From an archaeon (GTDB lineage Archaea; Nanobdellota; Nanobdellia; Pacearchaeales; GW2011-AR1): a stretch of DNA of 24,857 nt. Below, piece by piece: positions 6,230 through 12,743 of this stretch. A program made the position numbers and the translations under genes. Within the stretch, counting starts at the first letter, position 1; every line of letters begins with the position of its first letter. The DNA lies in contig DAIENA010000007.1 in assembly GCA_027341315.1 (NCBI GenBank), positions 1 to 24,857 of the forward strand, in the 5' to 3' direction. A model generated the notes under the pieces. It saw nothing but the letters and a program-made list of their open reading frames with translations. It ran no database searches and was not told the DNA's origin.

Positions 6230-7579
6230 ATGAAAGATGGTGAACTCGAAAAAACGATTGAAAAAACTGCTGATTTCTTTCTAAACGAAACAAAAGGGAA
6301 GGGAATTATTGTAGTGAGTCACTTTGACACCGACGGTATTTCTTCGGCGGCTATAATGATAAAATCTCTAAAAAGACTGGATCAAAAATTTTCCTTAAAA
6401 ATTATAAAGGGCTTGAATAAATCAATAATTGATTCTTTGGACAAAAATAAAATAATTGTATTTCTTGACCTTGCCTCAGGAAGTTTAAAGGAAATAAATG
6501 AAGCCGGATTAAAAAGAGTTTTCATAATCGACCATCACGAAATAAATCCCGAAGACATCAGAGAAAACACGAGCGTGATTAACCCGGAATTAACTCAAAA
6601 ACAAAGAATTTCCTCATCCGGATTAACATATCTATTTTGTAAAAAACTGGATGAAACAAACAAGGACCTTGCAAAGTTCGGCGTTCTTGGAATGATTGGG
6701 GACACTCTTGAAAAAGAAATTGATGAATTAAACAACCAGATTATCGAAGACGGCGAAATTCAAAAAAAAAGAGGACTGCTTATTTATCCGTCGACAAGAC
6801 CGATAAACCGGGTCCTTGAACTTTCTTCAAATCCATTTATCCCCGGAGTCACCGGAGACCCAAGGGGAGTAATCGACATCTTAAGGGAAGCCGGACTCTC
6901 TCCAGAAGGCGGAAAGTACAAAAATTTGATAGACTTAAACGAAAAAGAAATGGAAAACTTAGCAACTGCAATAATTTTAAGAAACCCGAAAAAGAAACAC
7001 AAAGAAATGATGGGAAACCTTTTTTTAATAAAAATGTTCGGAAAGCTTGAAGACGCAAGAGAAATTTCCGCGAAGATAAATGCCTGCTCGAGGGAGGGAA
7101 AACCCGAAGTCGCGCTCGCCTTGTGTCTTGAAAATTTTAATTATAAAAAGAAAGCTGAAGCAATTCACACAAAGTACCGGCAACAATTAATTTCAGGAAT
7201 AAAATATGCGAACGAAAAAAAAGAGGACGGAAGAGGATACATTTTCATTAATGCAAAAGACAATATAAAAGACACGATGATTGGAACAATCTCAAGCATC
7301 CTTGCAAATTCACCGGACTACGAAGAAGGAACGGTCGTAATCGGAATGAGCTACGACGGAAAAAGAAAAATAAAAGTCTCCGGAAGAAACGTCGGAAAAA
7401 AAGGAAGGAATTTAAGGGAACTTTTGTCGTCGGTCATGGAATCTTTTAATGGAGAGGTCGGAGGACATCATTCCGCTGCGGGATGTGTTATAGACATGGA
7501 AGATGAAGAAGAGTTTATAGAAAAAATAAAAAGAAATTTAGAACTTGAAGTTGTAAGAATCGGCGAGCATAACATTTAA
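6230..7579 (+). CDS. DHH-family single-strand nuclease, archaeal RecJ/GAN type
   Basis: Homologue of archaeal RecJ-like GINS-associated nuclease, which acts at replication forks and in repair as a manganese-dependent single-strand exonuclease. At 449 residues it matches the family. The N-terminal DHH domain has SHFDTDG (30-36), then LDLASG and DHH (101-103, IIDHHEIN). The C-terminal DHHA1 domain ends with the substrate-binding GGHHSAAG (411-418). It follows S15 with a 24-base gap and no separate TATA box at the proper distance, so one transcript is likely. Its stop codon overlaps the promoter of aIF2-alpha. A related possibility is a DHH oligoribonuclease, but the S15 neighbourhood favours the replication-linked form. 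Confidence 0.9.
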   Translation: MKDGELEKTIEKTADFFLNETKGKGIIVVSHFDTDGISSAAIMIKSLKRLDQKFSLKIIKGLNKSIIDSLDKNKIIVFLDLASGSLKEINEAGLKRVFIIDHHEINPEDIRENTSVINPELTQKQRISSSGLTYLFCKKLDETNKDLAKFGVLGMIGDTLEKEIDELNNQIIEDGEIQKKRGLLIYPSTRPINRVLELSSNPFIPGVTGDPRGVIDILREAGLSPEGGKYKNLIDLNEKEMENLATAIILRNPKKKHKEMMGNLFLIKMFGKLEDAREISAKINACSREGKPEVALALCLENFNYKKKAEAIHTKYRQQLISGIKYANEKKEDGRGYIFINAKDNIKDTMIGTISSILANSPDYEEGTVVIGMSYDGKRKIKVSGRNVGKKGRNLRELLSSVMESFNGEVGGHHSAAGCVIDMEDEEEFIEKIKRNLELEVVRIGEHNI

Positions 7580-7581
7580 AA
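7574..7581 (+). promoter_or_regulatory. TATA box of aIF2-alpha
   Basis: ATTTAAAA overlaps the stop codon of the nuclease gene and is centred about 26 bases before the ATG at 7604. Confidence 0.55.
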
Positions 7582-7603
7582 CTCTCTCCTTTTTTAGTTC
7601 TTA

Positions 7604-8302
7604 ATGGAAATTGCGCCGGGGGATATAATCGTTTGCACTGTCGAAAAAATAATCGGAACGACCGTCTTTGTAGAAATAAACGGATCAAACGAAAAGGGGA
7701 CAATAATTTTAAGTGAAATTGCCGCCGGAAGAATAAGAAATTTAAGGGATTACGTAGTCCCAAAAAAAGTAATAATCTGTAAAGTTTTAAGAGTTTTACC
7801 TGATCACGTTGAACTCTCCCTCCGGCGTGTAAAAGAAAAAGAAAAAAAAGAAGCACTTGAAAAAAGCAAACTTGAAAAAAGCTATAAACAAATATTCGGG
7901 TCGGTTATGGGGGAAAAAACTTCTGAAATTATAAAAGAAATAGAAAGAGAAATGCCTCTTTCGGAATTTTTGGAAGAAGCAAAAAAAGATTCATCAGGAC
8001 TAAAAAAATTAATCGGAAAGGAAAACGCAGAAAAAATTCTTGAAATGCTAAAAAAGCAAAAAGAAAAAGTGTTTTCAGTAAAAAAAGAAATAAAATTAAT
8101 TTCAAACGACTCAGACGGAATAATAAAAATAAAAGAATTGCTTTCCGGAGAAAAGAAAGTTGAAGTGAAATACCTTGCAGCAGGAAGATATCTTTTGTCA
8201 TCCGAAGACAAAAGCCCGAAAAAAGCCGACCAAAAAGCGACGTCCTTTTTAGAGGAAATTGAAAAAACCGTAAAGGAAAAAAATATTGAAATTTCCTACT
8301 GA
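7604..8302 (+). CDS. eif2a: Translation initiation factor aIF2 subunit alpha
   Basis: Alpha subunit of the heterotrimer that carries initiator Met-tRNA to the small ribosomal subunit. Residues 5-80 form the S1/OB RNA-binding domain (PGDIIVCTVEKI to LRVLPDHVELSLRRV). A helical middle follows (85-155). Residues 165-232 are the alpha-beta C-terminal domain that contacts the gamma subunit (IKIKELLSGEKKVEVKYLAAGRYLL, then a final helix FLEEIEKTVKEK). At 232 residues it is shorter than the usual 260-280, with the reduction mostly in the helical middle. It lies near nop10, as in the conserved archaeal cluster, but the ribosomal genes usually found upstream are absent and a Nudix-like gene is inserted. 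It has its own TATA box. Confidence 0.92.
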   Translation: MEIAPGDIIVCTVEKIIGTTVFVEINGSNEKGTIILSEIAAGRIRNLRDYVVPKKVIICKVLRVLPDHVELSLRRVKEKEKKEALEKSKLEKSYKQIFGSVMGEKTSEIIKEIEREMPLSEFLEEAKKDSSGLKKLIGKENAEKILEMLKKQKEKVFSVKKEIKLISNDSDGIIKIKELLSGEKKVEVKYLAAGRYLLSSEDKSPKKADQKATSFLEEIEKTVKEKNIEISY

Positions 8303-8331
8303 TAAATATCACTCAAGAAAGAAACTAAATA

Positions 8332-8339
8332 CTTAAATA
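8332..8339 (+). promoter_or_regulatory. TATA box of the Nudix-like gene
   Basis: CTTAAATA is centred about 26 bases before the ATG at 8361. Confidence 0.55.
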
Positions 8340-8360
8340 CCTCAAATTTTTTAAAAAAAT

Positions 8361-8753
8361 ATGGAAAGCCAAAAGTTCAGGGTTATTATTGTAGGGATAA
8401 TTTTTGACCCAAAGAAAAGAAAAGTCCTCGTTGGAAAAGGAAAACACGACCCGGGATATTCCTTTTTAGAAATCGATTTAAAACCAGACGAAGATTTGGA
8501 CAAGGAATTAAAAAGAGTGACAAAAGAAAAAACCGGCTACATTATTCATAACCTTGGGGCAGTCTATGCGGAAAATAATCTTAGCGATAAAGAAATTATG
8601 AAAATATACTTCTTATGTGAAGCAACCGAGGGAAAAGAGAACAAGGGCCCGACTGTTGAAGACATGATCTGGGTAAAACCCTCTGAAGCAGAAAAAAAAC
8701 TGAAGACGAAGTTTCCTACAAGGTTAAGAGAATATTTAATTGGGCTTGAATAA
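8361..8753 (+). CDS. Nudix-fold protein with degenerate catalytic motif
   Basis: A 130-residue protein with the Nudix fold order: strand FRVIIVGIIFD, strand KVLVGKGK, helix region, strand GAVYAE, strand KIYFLCEA, and a final helix. Active Nudix hydrolases carry G-x5-E-x7-RE-U-x-EE-x-G. Aligning the motif end on KTGY gives Ile for the first Gly, Glu kept at position 6, Arg kept, Val for the Glu of RE, one Glu kept and Lys for the last Glu. Two of three metal-binding acids are therefore lost. It is probably a non-hydrolysing binding or regulatory protein, or has altered chemistry. It lies between aIF2-alpha and nop10 with its own promoter. Confidence 0.75.
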   Translation: MESQKFRVIIVGIIFDPKKRKVLVGKGKHDPGYSFLEIDLKPDEDLDKELKRVTKEKTGYIIHNLGAVYAENNLSDKEIMKIYFLCEATEGKENKGPTVEDMIWVKPSEAEKKLKTKFPTRLREYLIGLE

Positions 8754-8792
8754 AATAACTAGTTTTTTGAATGGAATAGTAATCCCAAACAA

Positions 8793-8800
8793 ATTTAAAT
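8793..8800 (+). promoter_or_regulatory. TATA box of nop10
   Basis: ATTTAAAT is centred about 25 bases before the ATG at 8821. Confidence 0.6.
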
Positions 8801-8820
8801 TTGATTTCTTTTGAAAAATT

Positions 8821-8952
8821 ATGAATTTAAAAAAATGCAAAAAATGTAAGGAATATACTTTTGAAGAAATTTGCAAAAAGTGCGGCGAAAAAACGACAGA
8901 GGCACACTACAAATTTGTAAAAGTTGCAAAAGAAATCGAAAACAGGGAATAA
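8821..8952 (+). CDS. nop10: H/ACA ribonucleoprotein component Nop10
   Basis: A 43-residue protein that, with Cbf5, L7Ae and Gar1, forms the H/ACA particle for RNA-guided pseudouridylation. It starts MNLKKCKKCKEYTFEEICKK. Two Cys pairs, CKKC (6-9) and CKKC (18-21), form the zinc ribbon; the TFEEIC and CGEKT context matches the archaeal YTLKDICPKCG pattern. The C-terminal helix (HYKFVKVAKEIENRE) replaces the more common proline-rich segment and is slightly short. Its position after aIF2-alpha is the conserved archaeal order and supports the call. The gene is short and easily missed. Confidence 0.88.
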   Translation: MNLKKCKKCKEYTFEEICKKCGEKTTEAHYKFVKVAKEIENRE

Positions 8953-8956
8953 AAAA

Positions 8957-8968
8957 TTATATAAATAC
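8957..8968 (+). promoter_or_regulatory. TATA box of the Rel/SpoT gene
   Basis: TTATATAAATAC lies just after the nop10 stop and is centred 25 bases before the ATG at 8987. It decides this start over the in-frame ATG at 8924, which lies inside nop10. Confidence 0.65.
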
Positions 8969-8986
8969 GGCCTCTGCCATTTTAGT

Positions 8987-10831
8987 ATGAATCAGCAACA
9001 GGAAGCCAAGATTCTGTCCTTTTTTAAAAATAAAAACTCCCCCCGGGAAGAGAAAAACTTACCCGGAAAAGTAATTGAATTTTTAGAAAAAAAAGATAGT
9101 AAAAACGTCGAGAAAGCCATAGAAATCGGAGAATATTTGTTTCTAAAAAAATTTAATAAAGAAACTCTTTTTGCGGGGCTTCTTTTTTTAGATTATGAAA
9201 AAAAAGACGAAAAAGAAATAAAGGAACTTTTCGGAGAGGAAGTCTGCGATTGCCTGTCGGACTACTTAAAACTAAAAGAGATTGCTTCAAAAGAAAAAAA
9301 TGAATTAACAAGAGAATTAATTCTTTCTTCAGTCGAAAGTATTGGAGCAATTATTCTGGAATTAGTTTTCAAACTTATTGAATTAAGAAATTCCGAAAAC
9401 AAAACTCTTGCAAAAGAAATTATGGAAAACGATGTTCCCCTCGCAAACCGTCTTGGACTAGAAAGAATAAAAAAAGATCTCGTGGATATCTCCTTTAAAA
9501 TAATTAATCCAAGGAAGTATGAAGAAATTTCAAGATTCTTGAAGATGTCTGAAAATGAAAGAGAAAGTTACATAAAAAAAATTATAAATGAATTTGAAAA
9601 CGAATTAAAAAAAGAGATTAAACATTTCAGAATCAAGGGGAGAGAAAAACAAATCTTCAGTATGTATGAAAAAATTATAAATCAAAAAATTCCTCTTGAT
9701 AAACAAAAAGACCAGTTCGGAATAAGAATTATAACTCAGAACGAGGAGGAATGTTATAAAATTTTTGAAATAATTGAAAGGAAATATCAGCTTCTTGGAG
9801 ATACCGTCAAAGATTATATAAAAAATCAAAAAGAAAATGGATATCAATCTATTCATCTTTGTATAAAAAAAGATGAAAAAATAATTGAAATACAATTAAG
9901 AACTGAAAAAATGGATGAACTTGCTGAAGAAGGAACTGCTTCACATTGGATGTACAAAAAAATGAAAGGCAATACTAAATTCGAGAAAAAAACAGCCTGG
10001 TTCCGGGAAATTTTAAAATTAAAGCAAAAAAAGAGTTCTCTTTTCGAGGGAATAAAAATAAACCTGTTTAAAGATGTAATTTATTGTTACACTCCTCTTG
10101 GAAAAATGATTTCACTTTCCTCGGGCGCAACCGCTTTGGATTTTGCCTATAGCATTCACGCGGAAATCGGAAATCACGCCGTCGGAGCGCTCGTCAATAA
10201 AAAGTACCTTCCTTTAAAAACTCCTGTCCAGAATGGAGACACTATAGAGATAATAACAAATAAATTTCAAAGACCAAGACGTGACTGGCTTAAATTTGTA
10301 AAAACAAAATACGCAAAAAAAATAATCTCGCGTGAAATTAAAAGAATCGAAAATATTCCGGTTCCAAAAGGAGTCGTCGTCGAGAAAAATAAAGATGAAG
10401 GAATTGAAACTCTTGCAACAATTCCTGAATTTCCTCGCCACCTGATTAATTTTGCAAAGTGCTGCAACCCGCTTCCGGGAGACGAAATTGTCGGAGTTCT
10501 TAAGTCTTACAAAAGGGCGCTTATTCATAAAAAAAGTTGCGAGCGAATCGGAGAATTGAAAAAAAATGAATTAAATGCTGAATGGAAAGAAATATTAACA
10601 AAACCGACAAAAATCTTTGCAGAAACCTCCGACCGGTCTGGAATCCTCGCCGACATAATAAACACCATCTCAAGAAAGGGATTTAAAATAAAAGAAGCAA
10701 ACGCAAAATTAATTGGAAACGGTTTTGCAGAATGTTATTTTGTGGTTATTGTTGACACGATTCAGAATGTTGAAGAAATTGTAAAACGCATGAAAAAAAT
10801 AAGCGGCATGAAAAAAATAAGATTGGACTAA
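8987..10831 (+). CDS. Long Rel/SpoT homologue: intact synthetase, lost HD hydrolase
   Basis: A 614-residue multidomain alarmone enzyme that should make (p)ppGpp from ATP and GTP/GDP. Domain order: HD-derived region (about 1-175), synthetase (about 195-320), TGS (about 365-430), zinc-finger-like segment with CCNPLPGDE (Cys492-Cys493), and C-terminal ACT (about 545-614). The HD motif is replaced by LLFLDY, and the usual ADRLHNMRT segment reads IELRNSENK, so hydrolase activity is predicted lost. Synthetase residues are kept: GREKQ (218-222), Asp242 and Arg247 in DQFGIR, NGYQSIH (284-290), EIQLRT (301-306). The TGS, zinc and ACT parts are the ribosome-sensing half of bacterial RelA. An in-frame start at 8924 overlaps nop10 and is rejected. 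Long homologues are uncommon in archaea, so bacterial origin is inferred. Confidence 0.93.
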   Translation: MNQQQEAKILSFFKNKNSPREEKNLPGKVIEFLEKKDSKNVEKAIEIGEYLFLKKFNKETLFAGLLFLDYEKKDEKEIKELFGEEVCDCLSDYLKLKEIASKEKNELTRELILSSVESIGAIILELVFKLIELRNSENKTLAKEIMENDVPLANRLGLERIKKDLVDISFKIINPRKYEEISRFLKMSENERESYIKKIINEFENELKKEIKHFRIKGREKQIFSMYEKIINQKIPLDKQKDQFGIRIITQNEEECYKIFEIIERKYQLLGDTVKDYIKNQKENGYQSIHLCIKKDEKIIEIQLRTEKMDELAEEGTASHWMYKKMKGNTKFEKKTAWFREILKLKQKKSSLFEGIKINLFKDVIYCYTPLGKMISLSSGATALDFAYSIHAEIGNHAVGALVNKKYLPLKTPVQNGDTIEIITNKFQRPRRDWLKFVKTKYAKKIISREIKRIENIPVPKGVVVEKNKDEGIETLATIPEFPRHLINFAKCCNPLPGDEIVGVLKSYKRALIHKKSCERIGELKKNELNAEWKEILTKPTKIFAETSDRSGILADIINTISRKGFKIKEANAKLIGNGFAECYFVVIVDTIQNVEEIVKRMKKISGMKKIRLD

Positions 10832-10842
10832 TTCTGGAATTT

Positions 10843-11439
10843 CTAAAAAAGTTTTTTCTGCTCAAGACTTTCTTTTACTTCTCGTTTGACTATTTCCATG
10901 TCTTTTTCCCAAAGAGGTAAAAGAGATTGCTTGTAAATTATTGCAGCTGGGTGAAACAGAGGAATCAATTTTATTTTTAATCCATTTATTTCTACAAATT
11001 TTACCTTTCCATGAACGCTTGTAATTCCGGGTTGTTTCTCCATCTCTTCAACTTTCCCGTCGGCAAGAAAAAATTTTGTCGCGTAATTTCCAAGGGAGCA
11101 AATAACTTTAGGTTTTATTTTTTTTATTTGCTCCAATAACCAGGGAGTGTGAGCTTTGATTTCATCGGGAAGAGGGTCCCTGTTTTCCGGCGGACGACAT
11201 TTTAAAATATTTGCAATATAAACGTCGTCGATACTAAGCCCGACTTTTCCTAAAAGTTCGTCAAGATTTTTCCCGGCGCGCCCGACAAAAGGAATTCCCT
11301 GCAAGTCTTCATTTTTTCCCGGAGCTTCGCCGACAAAAAGAATATCTGCGGTTAAATTTCCTTTTCCAACAACAATATTTGTGCAGTTCTTGCAAATTTC
11401 TGTATCTTTCACAAGTTTTATGTATTCTGGCTCAACCAT
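10843..11439 (-). CDS. Family-4 uracil-DNA glycosylase with a His at one cluster position
   Basis: Removes uracil from DNA, starting base-excision repair. The 198-residue protein has the family-4 signatures GEAPGKNED (37-45), PFVGRAGK, KCRPPENRDP (80-89) and HPAA in the HPAAIIY motif. The 4Fe-4S ligands of the family are two Cys in CxxC, the Cys before RPP and a Cys 16 residues later. Here Cys16, Cys19 and Cys81 are present, but the fourth position is His97 (DEIKAHTPWL). A nearby Cys114 (VICSLG) might substitute. Transcribed divergently from ndk from one shared TATA box. The gene is convergent with the Rel/SpoT gene, 11 bases apart. Confidence 0.93.
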   Translation of the reverse strand: MVEPEYIKLVKDTEICKNCTNIVVGKGNLTADILFVGEAPGKNEDLQGIPFVGRAGKNLDELLGKVGLSIDDVYIANILKCRPPENRDPLPDEIKAHTPWLLEQIKKIKPKVICSLGNYATKFFLADGKVEEMEKQPGITSVHGKVKFVEINGLKIKLIPLFHPAAIIYKQSLLPLWEKDMEIVKREVKESLEQKKLF

Positions 11440-11458
11440 CTAAAAAAGAAGACAAATC

Positions 11459-11472
11459 TTTTTAAATAAATT
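11459..11472. promoter_or_regulatory. Single bidirectional TATA box for udg and ndk
   Basis: The only TATA element in the 48-bp gap is TTTTTAAATAAATT. Its core centre is about 25 bases from the UDG start at 11439 and about 24 from the ndk start at 11488. The near-palindromic core can bind TBP in either orientation. Confidence 0.65.
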
Positions 11473-11487
11473 ATCTTTCCAACTCTC

Positions 11488-12003
11488 ATGGAAAAAACAT
11501 TAGTCTTGATAAAACCGGACGGAGTGCAAAGAGGACTCGTCGGAGAAATAATAAAAAGATTTGAAAATACGGGATTAAAAATTATCGGAATGAAAATGGT
11601 CTGGACCGACGAAAATTTTGCGCGAAAACATTATCGTGAAGATTTGGACATTCGGTATAAAGAAGTTAAAGAAAAATATGGAAGAGACGTGCGAAAAGAA
11701 TTAGTTGAATATTTAAAAGAAGGGCCGGTAATTGCATTTGTTCTTGAGGGAATTGATGCAATAAAAATGGTAAGAAAACTCGTCGGAGTAACTTACCCGA
11801 GTGAGTCCGTTCCGGGAACAATACGCGGAGACTTTGCGCACATATCAAAAAATTATGCAAATGAAAAAGAGATAATGGTAAGAAATTTAATCCACGCTTC
11901 AGGTGACGAAGCCGACGCCAAAATCGAAGTTCCGCTTTGGTTTAAACCCGAAGAATTACATTCTTACAAAACATTTCACGACTTGATTGCCTTAAAAAAA
12001 TAG
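11488..12003 (+). CDS. ndk: Nucleoside diphosphate kinase
   Basis: Transfers the gamma phosphate from ATP to nucleoside diphosphates through a phosphohistidine. Motifs: TLVLIKPDGVQRGLVGEII (4-22), GPVIAFVLEG, VRKLVGVTYPSESVPGTIRGDF, and the catalytic His136 in NLIHASGD. At 171 residues it is about 20 longer than the common form; the extra length lies around residues 50-72 (DIRYKEVKEKYGRDVRKELV). Shares a bidirectional promoter with udg and is followed 7 bases later by the methyltransferase gene, probably on the same mRNA. Confidence 0.96.
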   Translation: MEKTLVLIKPDGVQRGLVGEIIKRFENTGLKIIGMKMVWTDENFARKHYREDLDIRYKEVKEKYGRDVRKELVEYLKEGPVIAFVLEGIDAIKMVRKLVGVTYPSESVPGTIRGDFAHISKNYANEKEIMVRNLIHASGDEADAKIEVPLWFKPEELHSYKTFHDLIALKK

Positions 12004-12010
12004 CTAAAAA

Positions 12011-12310
12011 ATGAGAAATTTCTACGAGGAGTGTTACAATATTTTAAAAAAAGTTCCGAAGGGAAAAGTTACGACATATAAAAACCTCGCCCGGGCTCTT
12101 AACTCAAAAGCATATCGCGCCGTCGGAACAGCGATGAATAAAAATCCATATGCTCCGAAAATTCCGTGCCACAGAGTTGTCAATTCCGACGGGAAAGCCG
12201 GAAAATTCGCACACGGAACGGCAAAAAAAGTTAAGATGCTTCGGTCTGAAGGCGTCGACGTCGTCGATGGAAAAATTGATTTGAAAAAGTTTGGTTTTAA
12301 ATTTAGATAA
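12011..12310 (+). CDS. ogt: O6-alkylguanine-DNA alkyltransferase, catalytic domain only
   Basis: Suicide repair protein that takes alkyl groups from O6 of guanine onto a Cys. Only the C-terminal catalytic and DNA-binding domain is present (99 residues). It has the helix-turn-helix region KVTTYKNLARAL, the arginine-finger segment YRAVGTAMNKNP, and the active site IPCHRVV with Cys53. The N-terminal domain of two-domain enzymes is absent, as in the small alkyltransferase type. The Cys is kept, so it should be active and is not an inactive ATL protein. Tightly follows ndk. Confidence 0.93.
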   Translation: MRNFYEECYNILKKVPKGKVTTYKNLARALNSKAYRAVGTAMNKNPYAPKIPCHRVVNSDGKAGKFAHGTAKKVKMLRSEGVDVVDGKIDLKKFGFKFR

Positions 12311-12312
12311 AT

Positions 12313-12323
12313 ATGTGAGGGAC
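12313..12323. repeat. Copy of the tRNA-Leu 3' end, 11 bp
   Basis: ATGTGAGGGAC is identical to 12483-12493, which covers the 3' end of tRNA-Leu. A shorter related GTGAGGGC occurs near 12429. The spacer from 12311 to 12483 otherwise holds no gene that I can support. Confidence 0.5.
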
Positions 12324-12483
12324 GGTGCTCCCAACTTCGCACAAATTTTTTCTTTTCTAAATTTGAATCTTTTGGAACTCTACCACGAAATTGCTCGTCG
12401 AACCGTCGGTTCTCATCCCAATAAAAACTGTGAGGGCAAACATTTTCATTGTTATCAATTGCTTTTGTTTTGACGATGCAAAA

Positions 12484-12566
12484 TGTGAGGGACAGGGTTC
12501 GAACCTGCGTAGGCGTAAGCCACTGCCGCTTAAAGGCAGCCCGTTTGACCACTCCGGCACCCCCAC
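12484..12566 (-). tRNA. tRNA-Leu (TAA)
   Basis: An 83-nt class II tRNA on the minus strand: acceptor GTGGGGG/CCCTCAC (one G-U), anticodon stem CTGCC/GGCAG, loop TTTAAGC with anticodon TAA, long variable arm with a GGC/GCC stem, T-arm GCAGG-TTCGAAC-CCTGT, discriminator A73 as for Leu. D-loop keeps GG. No TATA box lies at the expected distance from its 5' end. The nearest good one is positioned for a 16-bp copy of the tRNA head 56 bp upstream. Confidence 0.95.
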
Positions 12567-12568
12567 AT
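12553..12568. repeat. Direct repeat 1: head of tRNA-Leu
   Basis: TCCGGCACCCCCACAT covers the first 14 bases of tRNA-Leu plus two flanking bases. An identical 16-mer lies at 12609-12624. Confidence 0.9.
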
Positions 12569-12576
12569 TATTACAA

Positions 12577-12617
12577 GGTGCTGGACGAACCAAAGCATAT
12601 TGGTGACATCCGGCACC
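12577..12617 (-). promoter_or_regulatory. Structured leader hairpin upstream of tRNA-Leu
   Basis: Read on the minus strand, GGTGCCGGA from the head copy can pair with TCCAGCACC (9 bp, one G-U). An inner helix ACCAA/TTGGT closes a 6-nt loop. The anti-head sequence TCCAGCACC lies between two identical copies of GGTGCCGGA, so it can pair with either. Confidence 0.5.
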
Positions 12618-12624
12618 CCCACAT
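12609..12624. repeat. Direct repeat 2: duplicated head of tRNA-Leu
   Basis: Identical to 12553-12568. On the minus strand its G1-equivalent base is 12622, about 5 nt after the predicted transcript start, which is the same layout as for tRNA(CAT). Confidence 0.9.
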
Positions 12625-12648
12625 AATACATTTTTTAGAAGGGGATTG

Positions 12649-12659
12649 CTTAAAAATTT
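12649..12659 (-). promoter_or_regulatory. TATA box facing the tRNA-Leu region
   Basis: On the minus strand AAATTTTTAAG, centred near 12653, predicts a start near 12627. That is just before the head copy and about 60 bases before the tRNA itself. Confidence 0.5.
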
Positions 12660-12714
12660 ACCTGTTAGATTTTTAAAATATATTTTGCAATATTCACTTA
12701 AAATATTAAAAAAA

Positions 12715-12722
12715 CATTTAAG
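12715..12722 (+). promoter_or_regulatory. TATA box of the lipoprotein gene
   Basis: CATTTAAG is centred about 26 bases before the ATG at 12744. Confidence 0.5.
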
Positions 12723-12743
12723 GGAAATAAAATAAAAAAGATT

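Noticed and set aside
8924..8986. Upstream start of the Rel/SpoT frame
   Set aside because: It overlaps nop10 in another frame, and the TATA box for the Rel/SpoT gene lies downstream of it.
12034..12552. Long minus-strand ORF over ogt and tRNA-Leu
   Set aside because: It is antisense to a clear methyltransferase gene and runs through a complete tRNA. No family resemblance.
12577..12624. Possible H/ACA guide RNA on the plus strand (hairpin with tandem G-A pairs followed by ACA)
   Set aside because: The upper stem is too short and there is no proper pseudouridylation pocket. The hairpin is better explained by the repeated tRNA head and its complement.
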